DNA of 64,000 nucleotides, from NCBI GenBank assembly GCA_022573225.1, contig JACZUI010000004.1, forward strand, positions 1 through 64,000. Reading direction: 5' to 3'. The position numbers and the translations under genes are program-made. Positions 37,569 to 47,034 of this stretch are shown in pieces. Position 1 is the first letter of the stretch. Every line of letters starts with the position of its first letter. The notes below the pieces were generated by a model. That model was not told the DNA's origin and did not search any database. It saw nothing but the letters and a program-made list of their open reading frames with translations. Source of the stretch: Acidobacteriota bacterium (GTDB lineage Bacteria; Actinomycetota; Acidimicrobiia; Spongiisociales; ZC4RG35).

Positions 37569-39091
37569 AGCCCGGTTCCAATCGCTGGATCCAGCGCGGT
37601 GAAACCCGCTAGGTAGCTGTCCCGCTCCTCCTTGAGGCGTTCGACACGATCCCGATACCCCTCGCCCCGATCCTGTCGCTCATAGAGTCGAAGGGGTTGG
37701 AGCAGCTCGTTATCGTCGATTCCCGGCACCGAAACCGCGATGTCGTAACCAAAATCAGGGTCATTCACCCAATCGATGGTCCCCTCGACGATTCCCTGAA
37801 CCATCGCCGAGGTATCCCGAATCCGAACCTTCTTCGACCCTTCGCCTTCACCGCCAACGCGGCCGGTGTTGAGGACGAAGGCTTCCAGATCAGGAGTGGC
37901 TTCGAGGAGCTCCAGAAGCCGGTTTCCCTGCCAGGCGTCATCGTTGAAAAAGAAAGGGTTGGTGCCCGGCACCCGCAGGCTCTTGCCCTCCTCGGCAGCT
38001 CCGCCGGCAGACGTTCCTTTGGTCTCGCCCAGCATGAAGTAGGCCGGGATCTGGGCAGCCTTGAGCCTGGCGACTCCGGGGATGATGTGGTCCGAGCGGT
38101 TCAGGATCAGCAAGTATCGGGCGGGTGGCACGTCACTTGGGTCACGATGACGAATGTTGGCGAGGGGAAAGGTAGATCTCCCATTTGCCGTGTAATCGGT
38201 GTCGAAGAAGTCCACACGGCCGCTGCCATCGACCGAGACATTCTCGAGCCAGGCGTCAGGCCGGGCGGTGCCGCCGTAAATCGTGGGCTCGTCATCGGGA
38301 TCGAGTCCGAACGTCTTGGCAAAACAGCCCGCCTCGGTGGTGAAGACCCCTCCACCAGGCATCAGTGCGACGAAGTCGTCCTGAACCGGCAGCGAACCGG
38401 CCTGCTGGCGAAACGTTGTGGTGGTCTTGCCGGTGCCGGACAACCCGATGATGAGCATCGACTCCTCAACCCCGCTGCGGGTCGACTCGGCGGGATAGGT
38501 CTTGAGCCCGGCATGGAGGGCCAGGCCCCCACGGTCGTAGACGACCTTGTTCCACATCCGCAGACCGCCCATCTTCGACTCACCGAAGTAGTCGGAGCCA
38601 AACACTCGAGTCACCCACTTGTCGTGGTCGACGATGATCAGCCGATCGTCGGGTTTGTCGGGAGCCGGAAGTGTCGGCGTGTAGATGACGGTGAACTCAG
38701 GGGTGAAATCGTTGCCGGGGGGGAAATACAGCTGCTGCTGCATGGCAGCGATATTTGGCTGCGAAGCCTCGATGAAAAGCCGGCAACCGGTACGGAAGTC
38801 GACATCCGGGCCGATGTAGCCCTCGATGAGAATCATGTCCCGTTGGGCGATGTGCTCGTCCTGAAGCCTGGACCAACGATCGGCCTCTTCGCGTGAGATC
38901 CGGTTCTGATGGATCTCATCCTCTGCAACGAAGAACGTGGAGTTCTTGAGACGGGCCGTTACCTCGGCCTGATAATTCAGGTTGTTGAACTCGGTCTCGG
39001 TAACGCGGGGCATCACGTCAAGTGCCATTTCGCGCAGTCGCGACTGACTCGGGTTTCTCTCAACAGTCGCGGCTGCGGGCAACGTGAACAT
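37559..39091 (-). CDS. pckA: Phosphoenolpyruvate carboxykinase (ATP)
   Basis: LIIGLSGTGKTTT; LPVQDDFVALMPGGGVFTTEAGCFAKTFGLDPDDEPTIY; long PEPCK-like N-terminal domain. Confidence 0.9.
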   Translation of the reverse strand: MFTLPAAATVERNPSQSRLREMALDVMPRVTETEFNNLNYQAEVTARLKNSTFFVAEDEIHQNRISREEADRWSRLQDEHIAQRDMILIEGYIGPDVDFRTGCRLFIEASQPNIAAMQQQLYFPPGNDFTPEFTVIYTPTLPAPDKPDDRLIIVDHDKWVTRVFGSDYFGESKMGGLRMWNKVVYDRGGLALHAGLKTYPAESTRSGVEESMLIIGLSGTGKTTTTFRQQAGSLPVQDDFVALMPGGGVFTTEAGCFAKTFGLDPDDEPTIYGGTARPDAWLENVSVDGSGRVDFFDTDYTANGRSTFPLANIRHRDPSDVPPARYLLILNRSDHIIPGVARLKAAQIPAYFMLGETKGTSAGGAAEEGKSLRVPGTNPFFFNDDAWQGNRLLELLEATPDLEAFVLNTGRVGGEGEGSKKVRIRDTSAMVQGIVEGTIDWVNDPDFGYDIAVSVPGIDDNELLQPLRLYERQDRGEGYRDRVERLKEERDSYLAGFTALDPAIGTGLYG

Positions 39092-39144
39092 CTGGCTTCT
39101 CTCACCCCTCTGAAGTGAAGGCGGCAGGGTAATCGGCCACTGGG

Positions 39145-40098
39145 CTACTCACGAAGCGGGTAGGCAGCGGGCATCGGCCTTCCGAGCAAGCCGGCTATGA
39201 GATTCTCGACTGCAAGGGCAGCCATGTCCGCCCTCGCCCGAGTGGATGCACTCCCGATGTGGGGCACGACAAGACAGTTGGAAAGACCAAGCAGCGGGTG
39301 ATCAGACGGCAGCGGTTCCGGCTCGGTCACATCGAGAGCCGCTCCGGCGATCCCACCAGACTCGAGGGCAGACACAAGGGCATCGGTGTCGATCAGCCCT
39401 CCCCTGGCGACGTTGACGAGGTACGCCTCGGGACGCATCAGACCGAGGGCTTCGGCATCGATCAGGTGATAGGTGTCGTCGACAAGAGGAGCCGCGAGCA
39501 CCACAGCATCGGACCGAGCCAGCAGTTCGTCCATCTCGACCCTCTCCGACCCTGCAACGTTCTTCTCGGAAGGCGCGGCATAAAGCACCCTCATCTCGAA
39601 TCCCGCCGCCCGCTTGGCCACAGCCGTGCCGATTCGCCCCATGCCCACGATCCCGATGGTCATCTGGTACAACTCACGGCCCAACATCTCCCAGGGGTCC
39701 CATGGCCCCCATCTGCCCTCCCTGACGACGGCTGCGCCCTCGGGCAAACGACGTGCCACGGATGCCAACAAGGCAAAGGCCGTGTCGGCGACTGCGTTGG
39801 TGAGAACACCCGGAGTGTGCCCAACCTGAATGCGCCGCGCCGCACACGCGACAAGATCGATGTTGTCGACCCCAACGGCCATCTGCGAGACAACCCGAAG
39901 CTCGGGTGAAGCCGCCAACACCCCGGCATCGACCGGGGTCGTGAGCATTGTGAGTATCCCATCACAGCCGGCCACCTCGCGAACAAGCCTGTGACGAGGG
40001 ATGGGCCCTGGTCCCGGCCAGATCGAGAGTTCAGCAATATCAGACAGCGGCTCAACGATCGGTTCTGGGATCTCGTTGCAGACAAATACTCGATGCAT
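39145..40098 (-). CDS. D-2-hydroxyacid dehydrogenase (glyoxylate/hydroxypyruvate reductase-like)
   Basis: TIGIVGMGRIGTAVAKRAAGFEMRVLY; LVNVARGGLIDTDALVSALESGGIAGAALDVTEPEPLPSDHPLL. Confidence 0.92.
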   Translation of the reverse strand: MHRVFVCNEIPEPIVEPLSDIAELSIWPGPGPIPRHRLVREVAGCDGILTMLTTPVDAGVLAASPELRVVSQMAVGVDNIDLVACAARRIQVGHTPGVLTNAVADTAFALLASVARRLPEGAAVVREGRWGPWDPWEMLGRELYQMTIGIVGMGRIGTAVAKRAAGFEMRVLYAAPSEKNVAGSERVEMDELLARSDAVVLAAPLVDDTYHLIDAEALGLMRPEAYLVNVARGGLIDTDALVSALESGGIAGAALDVTEPEPLPSDHPLLGLSNCLVVPHIGSASTRARADMAALAVENLIAGLLGRPMPAAYPLRE

Positions 40099-40151
40099 CA
40101 GACGAGGCTAAACAATGCGACAGTTCCGCAGTGCGAGGCCGATATTGTTGG

Positions 40152-40970
40152 ATGGTGATACGACCATCCCGAGTCCTCGTTCTTCTGGTCTTCCTGGTCG
40201 CCGCCTGTGGCGGTGAACCGGTCGCGAGCCCCGGCACGACCACCACCACATCGCCGCCTGCCCCGACGACGACGTCGACGTCGACCAGTTTCCCGGTCGA
40301 AGTCGAAGTCGAGTCCGTCCCGGACGACCGGCCGATCTTTCAAGGGCTCAGCGCAATGACCGTTCCTGAGGGAACGACCCTCGTGGCAATGGCCTCGGGT
40401 GAAGTAGAGGTGTATGAGAGCCCGGGGGACACAACCCCCATTCATGTGCTCCCCGCAGAGACGATCTTGGGGACCGTGACGGTGCTCAGCATCGTGCAGG
40501 GGCCCATCGACGGTTGGGCAGAGGTTCTCCTCCCTGTTCGCCCCAACGATGCGACGGGGTGGATCGACACCAGCGAGATGTCGATGTTCGTCGTCGAAGG
40601 ACGGGTCGTAATCAACCTCTCAGAGCGAAGTCTCATCTACTTCGAGAATGAGGAGGTCGTTCTGGAAACGGCCATCGCAATTGGCACCAACCGCAACCCG
40701 ACGCCAACCGGCAGTTTCTTCGTCACCGACACTGTGACGCTGGCAGATCCAAACAGCCCATGGGGCCCCCACGCCTTCGGCCTATCCGCGCGATCGGACA
40801 CGATCACCGAGTACAACGGTGGCGACGGCATCATCGGGATTCACGGGACGAATCGCCCGAGCTCAGTTGGCCAAGCGGCTTCGCTCGGTTGTATCAGACT
40901 GCCCAACGACGTCATCACCCAACTGCACGAGAGGATTCCGATCGGGACACCGGTCGAGATCGTCGCCTAA
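40152..40970 (+). CDS. L,D-transpeptidase (YkuD) lipoprotein
   Basis: Lipobox LVFLVAAC; IGIHGTNRPSSVGQAASLGCIRLPN catalytic motif. Confidence 0.92.
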   Translation: MVIRPSRVLVLLVFLVAACGGEPVASPGTTTTTSPPAPTTTSTSTSFPVEVEVESVPDDRPIFQGLSAMTVPEGTTLVAMASGEVEVYESPGDTTPIHVLPAETILGTVTVLSIVQGPIDGWAEVLLPVRPNDATGWIDTSEMSMFVVEGRVVINLSERSLIYFENEEVVLETAIAIGTNRNPTPTGSFFVTDTVTLADPNSPWGPHAFGLSARSDTITEYNGGDGIIGIHGTNRPSSVGQAASLGCIRLPNDVITQLHERIPIGTPVEIVA

Positions 40971-41011
40971 AGGCGAGATCGTCGCCTAAAGGCGAGATCG
41001 TCGCCTAGTAC
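40955..41011. repeat. 19-bp tandem repeat (2 perfect plus 1 partial) spanning the YkuD stop codon
   Basis: cgagatcgtcgcctaaagg x2, then cgagatcgtcgcctagtac; each unit can form AGGCGA...TCGCCT hairpins with neighbours. Confidence 0.85.
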
Positions 41012-41020
41012 TGCCGAAGG

Positions 41021-41058
41021 CGAGAGCCTTGCTATCGCCCGAGAGCCTTGCTATCGCC
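41021..41058. repeat. 19-bp perfect tandem duplication spanning the stop codon of the convergent hydratase gene
   Basis: cgagagccttgctatcgcc cgagagccttgctatcgcc. Confidence 0.85.
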
Positions 41059-41908
41059 GCGTAATCACCGCATTCGTGATGACCGGCAGACCACGCTCCT
41101 GGGTTTCCGCCACCACGAGAACGCGATCCCCCTCGTCCCAGATTCGGGACACGATCGTCTCCCCCGGGAACACATGGCCCGAGAACCGGCTCCGATAGGA
41201 GGCGATATCGCCGGCTTGACCTTCAAAGACGCTGTCTGCGACCGCCTTGGCGACGATCCCATAGGTACAAAGCCCATGCAGGATGGGACGCTCATATCCG
41301 GCGAATGCGGCAAACCCCGGGTCGGCATGGAGCGGGTTCTTGTCCCCCGAGGAGATACGGTAGAGCAGCGCCTGCTGGGGCAGCGTCGCCGACTGGACGA
41401 CGTGCTCCGGCTCCCGATCTGGGATTTCGATGGATGTCGAGGGACCGCTGTCGCCGCCAAATCCCCCTTCGCCCTTGATGTAGATCGACGACCGGTTGGT
41501 GAACAACGGCTCTCCCGTGCTCTCGAGACGAGAGACGATCTCCATCACGACCAATGCGCCCTTGCCCTTATCGAATATGTTGGTGACGGTCCCCTCGTTG
41601 GTCACCGCCCCGCTTGTCGGGATTCGATCATGGAGGATCGTCTCCTGCTCGCCGTGTAGAACCTGGGCCAGGTTGATGTCCAGCCCGTCCACGAAGGCGA
41701 AACTCATCATCATCTCGAATGGCGGGATCGTCGCGTAGGTGGGCAATACCTGGAGGTCGCCCTCGTACACATATCGAAGCTCGTCGGGGTCGACCGGATC
41801 CGATCCGGCTCCGATGCCAAGGTGATAGAGGATCACGTCGTCATCGGTCCAGGAATAAACCGGCCCCTCCAGGGTGGCGCCAAGTGCCTTCTCGATGTCG
41901 ATAGGCAT
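41051..41908 (-). CDS. MaoC-like enoyl-CoA hydratase
   Basis: ALLYRISSGDKNPLHADPGFAAFAGYERPILHGLCTYGIVAKAV hot-dog hydratase motif. Confidence 0.92.
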   Translation of the reverse strand: MPIDIEKALGATLEGPVYSWTDDDVILYHLGIGAGSDPVDPDELRYVYEGDLQVLPTYATIPPFEMMMSFAFVDGLDINLAQVLHGEQETILHDRIPTSGAVTNEGTVTNIFDKGKGALVVMEIVSRLESTGEPLFTNRSSIYIKGEGGFGGDSGPSTSIEIPDREPEHVVQSATLPQQALLYRISSGDKNPLHADPGFAAFAGYERPILHGLCTYGIVAKAVADSVFEGQAGDIASYRSRFSGHVFPGETIVSRIWDEGDRVLVVAETQERGLPVITNAVITRR

Positions 41909-41912
41909 TGGT

Positions 41913-42821
41913 TCAGCCCGACATCATCTGGCCGATGAGCACGATCTCCTCGGCCAGGTTGCCGGGGATCACGTAATCCGACAGATCACGAACGGCATCC
42001 AGGTTGTCGGCGAGCTCTTCCACGCTGGGAACCTCACCCTGGCCGGCAAACCAACCGCTGTTGGTACCGATGAAGATCCGCGCATAGCGGCCGCCGCCCA
42101 CCGAGAAGATCTCGTGCGTGTACTCGTTGGTCTCAGAGCAGAGATAAACGACCATCGGCATCACCTGCTTGGGATCCACGAGATCAACCAGCGGGCCCAG
42201 GATGTCCTCGGTCATCCTGGTGCGTGCGATCGGGGCGATCACGTTCGACTTGATGTTGTACTTCATCCCTTCGATGGCGAGGACGTTGGAGAGCCCCAAC
42301 AGGCCGGCCTTGGCGGCCCCGTAGTTGGCCTGGCCGAAGTTCCCGAAGATCCCAGCCGCTGATGACGTATGAACAAACCGTCCATAGCCCTTTTCCTTCA
42401 TGACTCGAAAGGCCGGGTGGGAAACGAAGAACGCTCCCCTGAGATGAACATCCAGGACCACCTCGACCTCATCGAGTGTCATGTTGGCAAATGACTTGTC
42501 GCGTAGGATTCCGGCGTTGTTGACCACGATGTCGACCGTCCCGAAGGCATCGAGGGCCTTCTGGATGATGGCCTCGGCTCCCTCTCTGGTAGACACCGAG
42601 TCGTAATTGGCCGCCGCCTCGCCGCCTGTCGACGTGATCTCTTCGACCACGACGTCTGCGGCCGACGTAGATTCCCCGCTCCCGTCGACGGCGCCGCCCA
42701 GGTCGTTGACCACAACGCGAGCGCCTCGACGGGCGAACTCGAGGGCGTACTCGCGGCCGAGCCCGCCCCCCGCTCCGGTGATTACCGCGACGCGACCATC
42801 AAACGTGATTGGTTCACTCAT
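41913..42821 (-). CDS. SDR family 3-hydroxyacyl-CoA dehydrogenase-like protein
   Basis: VAVITGAGGGLGREYALEFARRGARVVVNDLGGAVDGSG; NNAGILRDKSFANM; NYGAAKAGLLGLSNVLAIEG. Confidence 0.92.
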   Translation of the reverse strand: MSEPITFDGRVAVITGAGGGLGREYALEFARRGARVVVNDLGGAVDGSGESTSAADVVVEEITSTGGEAAANYDSVSTREGAEAIIQKALDAFGTVDIVVNNAGILRDKSFANMTLDEVEVVLDVHLRGAFFVSHPAFRVMKEKGYGRFVHTSSAAGIFGNFGQANYGAAKAGLLGLSNVLAIEGMKYNIKSNVIAPIARTRMTEDILGPLVDLVDPKQVMPMVVYLCSETNEYTHEIFSVGGGRYARIFIGTNSGWFAGQGEVPSVEELADNLDAVRDLSDYVIPGNLAEEIVLIGQMMSG

Positions 42822-42863
42822 CTCTCTTCCTTCACTAACGCCCCGACCAGCACCGACAGGGCA

Positions 42864-44012
42864 CTAGAGACCCAACGACCGACCGATGATCTCCTTCATG
42901 ATCTCGGTCGTCCCGCCGTAGATGGTCTGCACCCTGGCGTCCCTGAAGGCACGGGCGATCGGATATTCCTCCATGTAACCCCATCCCCCAAAGAACTGAA
43001 GACAGCGGTCGATTACACGATTCTCGAGTTCGGTAACCCACCACTTGGCCTTGGCGGCCTCCTCCGCGCTCAACTCTCCGGCGTTATGGACGACGATCTG
43101 GTTGTCCACGTAGGACTGCCCGATATCGAGCTCTGTCCTCATTTCCGCCATCAGGTGCTTGACAGTCTGAAACGAACCGATCGGCTGGCCGAACGCTTGC
43201 CGCTCCTTGACGTACTCCAGAGTCCAGTCGAAGGCCACCTGCGCATGCGCAATCGATCCGACCGCGAGCGACAGCCGCTCCTGGGGAAGATTCTCGACAA
43301 TATGGACGAACCCACGGCCCTCGTCTCCCAGAAGGTTCTCCACAGGCACATAAACATCGTCGAAGAACAGCTCGGCAGTGTCCTGGGAATGAAGCCCGAT
43401 CTTCTCGAGGTTGCGACCGCGGGTGAAGCCCTCCATACCGTCCTCAACCACCAGGAGGCTCATCCCGGAGTGGCGCTGGGACGGATCGGTCTTGACCGCG
43501 GTGACTATCAGGTCGGAGTTGATTCCGTTCGTGACGAATGTCTTCGAACCGTTGACGATGTAGTGATCACCGTCGCGGATGGCGGTCGTCTTGATCCCAG
43601 CGAGATCCGAGCCCGCACCGGGCTCGGTCATGGCGATCGCCGTCATCAGCGCGCCCGAGGCGATACCGGGCAACCATCGGGTCGCCTGCTCCTCATTGGA
43701 CAGCTTGGTGAAGTACGGGGTAACGACGTCGTTGTGGAGCGTGATCGCAAGACCGGAAGCGAAAGCATCCCCGTAGATCAGCTCCTCAACCACAACAGCG
43801 TTGAACCGGAAGTCGTCCACTCCCCCTCCGCCGTGCTCGACCGGAATCGCCATTCCCAACAACCCGGCATCTCCGGCCTTGTGAAACATGGCCTTATCGA
43901 TCTTCCCCTCGGTCTCCCACTTGGCCACATTCGGGGAGACCTCGCGGTCCACGAACTCGTGAACCGAGGCTCGATACAGCTCGTGATCCGCCTCGTAGAG
44001 GGTTCGCTTCAT
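42864..44012 (-). CDS. Acyl-CoA dehydrogenase
   Basis: AIAMTEPGAGSDLAGIKTTAIRDGDHYIVNGSKTFVTNG; FGGWGYMEEYPIARAFRDARVQTIYGGTTEIMKEIIGR. Confidence 0.95.
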   Translation of the reverse strand: MKRTLYEADHELYRASVHEFVDREVSPNVAKWETEGKIDKAMFHKAGDAGLLGMAIPVEHGGGGVDDFRFNAVVVEELIYGDAFASGLAITLHNDVVTPYFTKLSNEEQATRWLPGIASGALMTAIAMTEPGAGSDLAGIKTTAIRDGDHYIVNGSKTFVTNGINSDLIVTAVKTDPSQRHSGMSLLVVEDGMEGFTRGRNLEKIGLHSQDTAELFFDDVYVPVENLLGDEGRGFVHIVENLPQERLSLAVGSIAHAQVAFDWTLEYVKERQAFGQPIGSFQTVKHLMAEMRTELDIGQSYVDNQIVVHNAGELSAEEAAKAKWWVTELENRVIDRCLQFFGGWGYMEEYPIARAFRDARVQTIYGGTTEIMKEIIGRSLGL

Positions 44013-44029
44013 TTGCCTGCCTGGTCCCC

Positions 44030-45868
44030 CTACACGCCGGAGTAGAGGGCTTCGATCTCCTCGGAGTACTTCTCCAGCACGACCTGCCGCTTGAGTTTCA
44101 GCGACGGTGTGACTTCACCGGATTCGGGGGTCCAGTCATCAGGGACGATGACCCACTTCTTGACCTGCTCCACCCGTGCCACCTTGGCATTGGCCGCCTC
44201 TATTGCCTGCTCCACCTCCGACTTCACCTCAGGAAGCCGGGAGAAGCTCGCCAGATCGGCGTATTCGAGACCATGAGCCTCGGCCCAATCCGGCGCCTCT
44301 TCCGCGTCGAGAGCGATGATCATGGTGAGGAACTTCCTCCTGTCGCCGACCATGGCAGCCTTGGAGATGAGGGGGTGATTGCCCAGCGCGACCTCGAGCT
44401 TGGCCGGAGCGATGTTCTTCCCGGCCGCCGTGATGATGATCTCCTTCTTGCGACCGATGATCCAGACATAGCCGTCGTCATCGATCCGGGCCAGGTCTCC
44501 ACTGTGGAACCAACCGTCGCTGTGGAACGATTCCCTGGTGGCATCGTCGAGCTTGAAGTAGCCATCGGTGATCACGCCACCCCGGATCAGCAGCTCGTCG
44601 TCTTCGGCGGTCTTCAACTCGACCCCGGGCAAGGCCTGGCCCACCGAACCGAAACGCATCGGGCCCATCACGGTCACAGTGGCCGGGCCCGAGGTCTCCG
44701 ACAGCCCATAGATCTCATGCAAGGGGATGCCGATGGTGTGGAAGAACTTCACCAGGTCGGCGTCGATCGGTGCCGCAGCCGTTATGGCTACCTCGACGGC
44801 ATCCATCCCCAGCCCCTCACGAACCTTTGAAAGGGCGATCTTGTCGAGAATGCCCGCGGTCATCGGACCCGACTTGCCCTCAGACTCGGCTTCGACCCGC
44901 TTCTCGTTTGCCGCCAAAGCCCGGTCGAGAATGGTCTTCTTGATGCCCTCGGCCTGCCCAAACCGCGCCATGAGGCGAGCATGGAACTTCTCAAAGACCC
45001 GGGGCACTCCAACGAAGAGGGTGGGTCGGGCAACCTGGAGGTACTCCAGAACGCCGGAGATATTGGGGCAGAACCAAACCTGGCCCGCAAGATAGGTCGC
45101 GACGTAATGGGTGGCGAGACGCTCCGCGATATGCGCAAGGGGGAGGTAGGACACCATACGCGGCCCGGGACGGATGTTTGCAGCGCGGCGGATCGACTCG
45201 GCGGTCCAGACCACGTTGCGATGGGTGATCATCACGCCCTTGGGAGTGCCTGTTGTGCCCGACGTGTAGATCAAGGTTGCCAGTCCATCGGGGTCGATGG
45301 CCGACACAGATCGGGCCACGGTCTCGGGGTCTTCGCTGAGCCTTTTCTTGCCCCGGACGAGCAGCTCGTCCCAGCTCAGCACCCAGTCGGCGGTCTCGTA
45401 GTTCTCGGCGCCCGTCATCAGGACCACATAGCGAAGGTTGGGAAGCTCGGCCCGGATCTCATCCCATCGTTTCATGAGATCGAGGTCCTCGAGGATCGCC
45501 ACTGTTGCCTTGCAGTTGTCGGCGATGTACTGGACCTGACCGGCCTGAAGCGTCGAGTAGATGGTTACCCCCGTCGCTCCGGCATGAACTGCGGCGTAGT
45601 CGGCGATGACGTGCTCGGGTCGATTGCCGGCCATGATCGCAACGAACTCACCGTCGCCCACTCCCAGGGCCTGGAGCCCGGCAGCCGCCTCGTAGACTAC
45701 CTGGTGGTACTGCTTCCAGGTGATGTGCTGCCAGTCGCCATCCTTCCAGTGGATCGCCGGCTGGTCCCCATACCGCTCCGCGTTCCGGTTGAAGAAGTCG
45801 ATAATCGTCTTGCCTTCGACTACGGCATCGATGGCGGCACTTTCGTCAAGGACGGCTTGTTCGGTCAT
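44030..45868 (-). CDS. Long-chain fatty acid-CoA ligase (AMP-binding)
   Basis: LIYTSGTTGTPKGVMITHRN; YGLSETSGPATV; WFHSGDLARIDDDGYVWIIGRKKEIIITAAGKNIAPAKLE. Confidence 0.95.
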   Translation of the reverse strand: MTEQAVLDESAAIDAVVEGKTIIDFFNRNAERYGDQPAIHWKDGDWQHITWKQYHQVVYEAAAGLQALGVGDGEFVAIMAGNRPEHVIADYAAVHAGATGVTIYSTLQAGQVQYIADNCKATVAILEDLDLMKRWDEIRAELPNLRYVVLMTGAENYETADWVLSWDELLVRGKKRLSEDPETVARSVSAIDPDGLATLIYTSGTTGTPKGVMITHRNVVWTAESIRRAANIRPGPRMVSYLPLAHIAERLATHYVATYLAGQVWFCPNISGVLEYLQVARPTLFVGVPRVFEKFHARLMARFGQAEGIKKTILDRALAANEKRVEAESEGKSGPMTAGILDKIALSKVREGLGMDAVEVAITAAAPIDADLVKFFHTIGIPLHEIYGLSETSGPATVTVMGPMRFGSVGQALPGVELKTAEDDELLIRGGVITDGYFKLDDATRESFHSDGWFHSGDLARIDDDGYVWIIGRKKEIIITAAGKNIAPAKLEVALGNHPLISKAAMVGDRRKFLTMIIALDAEEAPDWAEAHGLEYADLASFSRLPEVKSEVEQAIEAANAKVARVEQVKKWVIVPDDWTPESGEVTPSLKLKRQVVLEKYSEEIEALYSGV

Positions 45869-45883
45869 GACTCCTCCGGAACG

Positions 45884-47023
45884 TCAGGCGACGGCTGCTT
45901 TGGCCCGGAGCATACCGATCTGCTCCTGGCTATAGCCCAGTGAGGCAAGCACGCGATCGGTGTCGCTCCCGGGGAAGCTGGGAGGCGTGGGGTGCTCCCG
46001 CTTGGTGGCGGAGAAGCGAGGTGCCTTGGCAGGCTGAATCACGCCATCAACGGTGACAAACGTACCTCTGTGCGAGTTGTGAGGGTGCAAAGGCGCCTCG
46101 GATAGAGAGAGCACGGGAGCGACACAAGCGTCTCGTCCTTCAAACATGTCCTCCCACTCCTGGCGGGTTCGGGTCTTGAACGTCTCCTCGAACACGGAGC
46201 GCAATCTGGGCCAGCCGGATCGGTCGGTTTGGTCGCCTACGGCTACAGGATCGATGCCAAGCCCATCGAGCAACTCACCAAAGAACTGTGGCTCGAGGGC
46301 GCCCACCGCCATATGTCGTCCGTCTGACGTCTCGTACACCGAATAGAAGGGAGCGCCCCCATCGAGGAGGTTCGACTCCCGCCGGTCGACCCAGCTGCCT
46401 TCGGCCAAGAATCCGTGCGTGGCAGTCGTCAGAAGCGCCGAGCCGTCAACCATTGCGGCGTCGACGACCTGCCCTTTGCCGGTTGATCCGACCTGGATGA
46501 TGGCTGCGAGAACTCCAACGGCGAGGAGCATCCCGCCCCCGCCGTAATCCCCGACCAGATTGAGGGGCGGAATCGGAGAGTCGGCCGGGCCGGTGGCGTG
46601 GAGCGCTCCCGATAGGGCTATGTAGTCGATGTCATGTCCGGCACTCTTGGCCAGAGGCCCTTCTTGGCCCCAACCTGTCATCCTCCCATAGACGAGACGG
46701 GCGTTCCTGGCCAGGCATTCTGCCGGGCCCAGTTGGAGACGCTCGGTTACCCCCGGCCGGAACCCCTCGATAAGGGCATCGGCCCTAGCGGCGAGGTCGA
46801 GGAGCACTTGCCTTCCCCCCTCGTGCTTCAGATCGACCCCGATCGACAGCTTGCCCCGGTTGTGGAGATCAAACCTGGTGGTCGCCGTGGGACTCCCGAT
46901 CACATCTGAGACGCGGTCGACGCGGATTACTTCGGCGCCGAGATCAGCCAGCACCATCCCGCAGAAAGGAGCAGGTCCCAGACCGGCCAGTTCGATGACG
47001 CGAACCCCCTCTAGCGGGCCCAT
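45884..47023 (-). CDS. CaiB/BaiF family CoA transferase (alpha-methylacyl-CoA racemase-like)
   Basis: MGPLEGVRVIELAGLGPAPFCGMVLADLGAEVIRVDR; DALIEGFRPGVTERLQLGP; GHDIDYIALSGAL. Confidence 0.93.
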   Translation of the reverse strand: MGPLEGVRVIELAGLGPAPFCGMVLADLGAEVIRVDRVSDVIGSPTATTRFDLHNRGKLSIGVDLKHEGGRQVLLDLAARADALIEGFRPGVTERLQLGPAECLARNARLVYGRMTGWGQEGPLAKSAGHDIDYIALSGALHATGPADSPIPPLNLVGDYGGGGMLLAVGVLAAIIQVGSTGKGQVVDAAMVDGSALLTTATHGFLAEGSWVDRRESNLLDGGAPFYSVYETSDGRHMAVGALEPQFFGELLDGLGIDPVAVGDQTDRSGWPRLRSVFEETFKTRTRQEWEDMFEGRDACVAPVLSLSEAPLHPHNSHRGTFVTVDGVIQPAKAPRFSATKREHPTPPSFPGSDTDRVLASLGYSQEQIGMLRAKAAVA

Positions 47024-47034
47024 TTCAGTGGATC

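Noticed and set aside
37697-38896. 399-aa plus-strand ORF
   Set aside because: Antisense to pckA; mirror ORF.
43086-44045. 319-aa plus-strand ORF
   Set aside because: Antisense to acyl-CoA dehydrogenase; composition not protein-like.
46355-46395. tRNA T-arm-like GGTTCGACTCCC
   Set aside because: Inside the CaiB/BaiF gene; no acceptor or anticodon stems could be formed.
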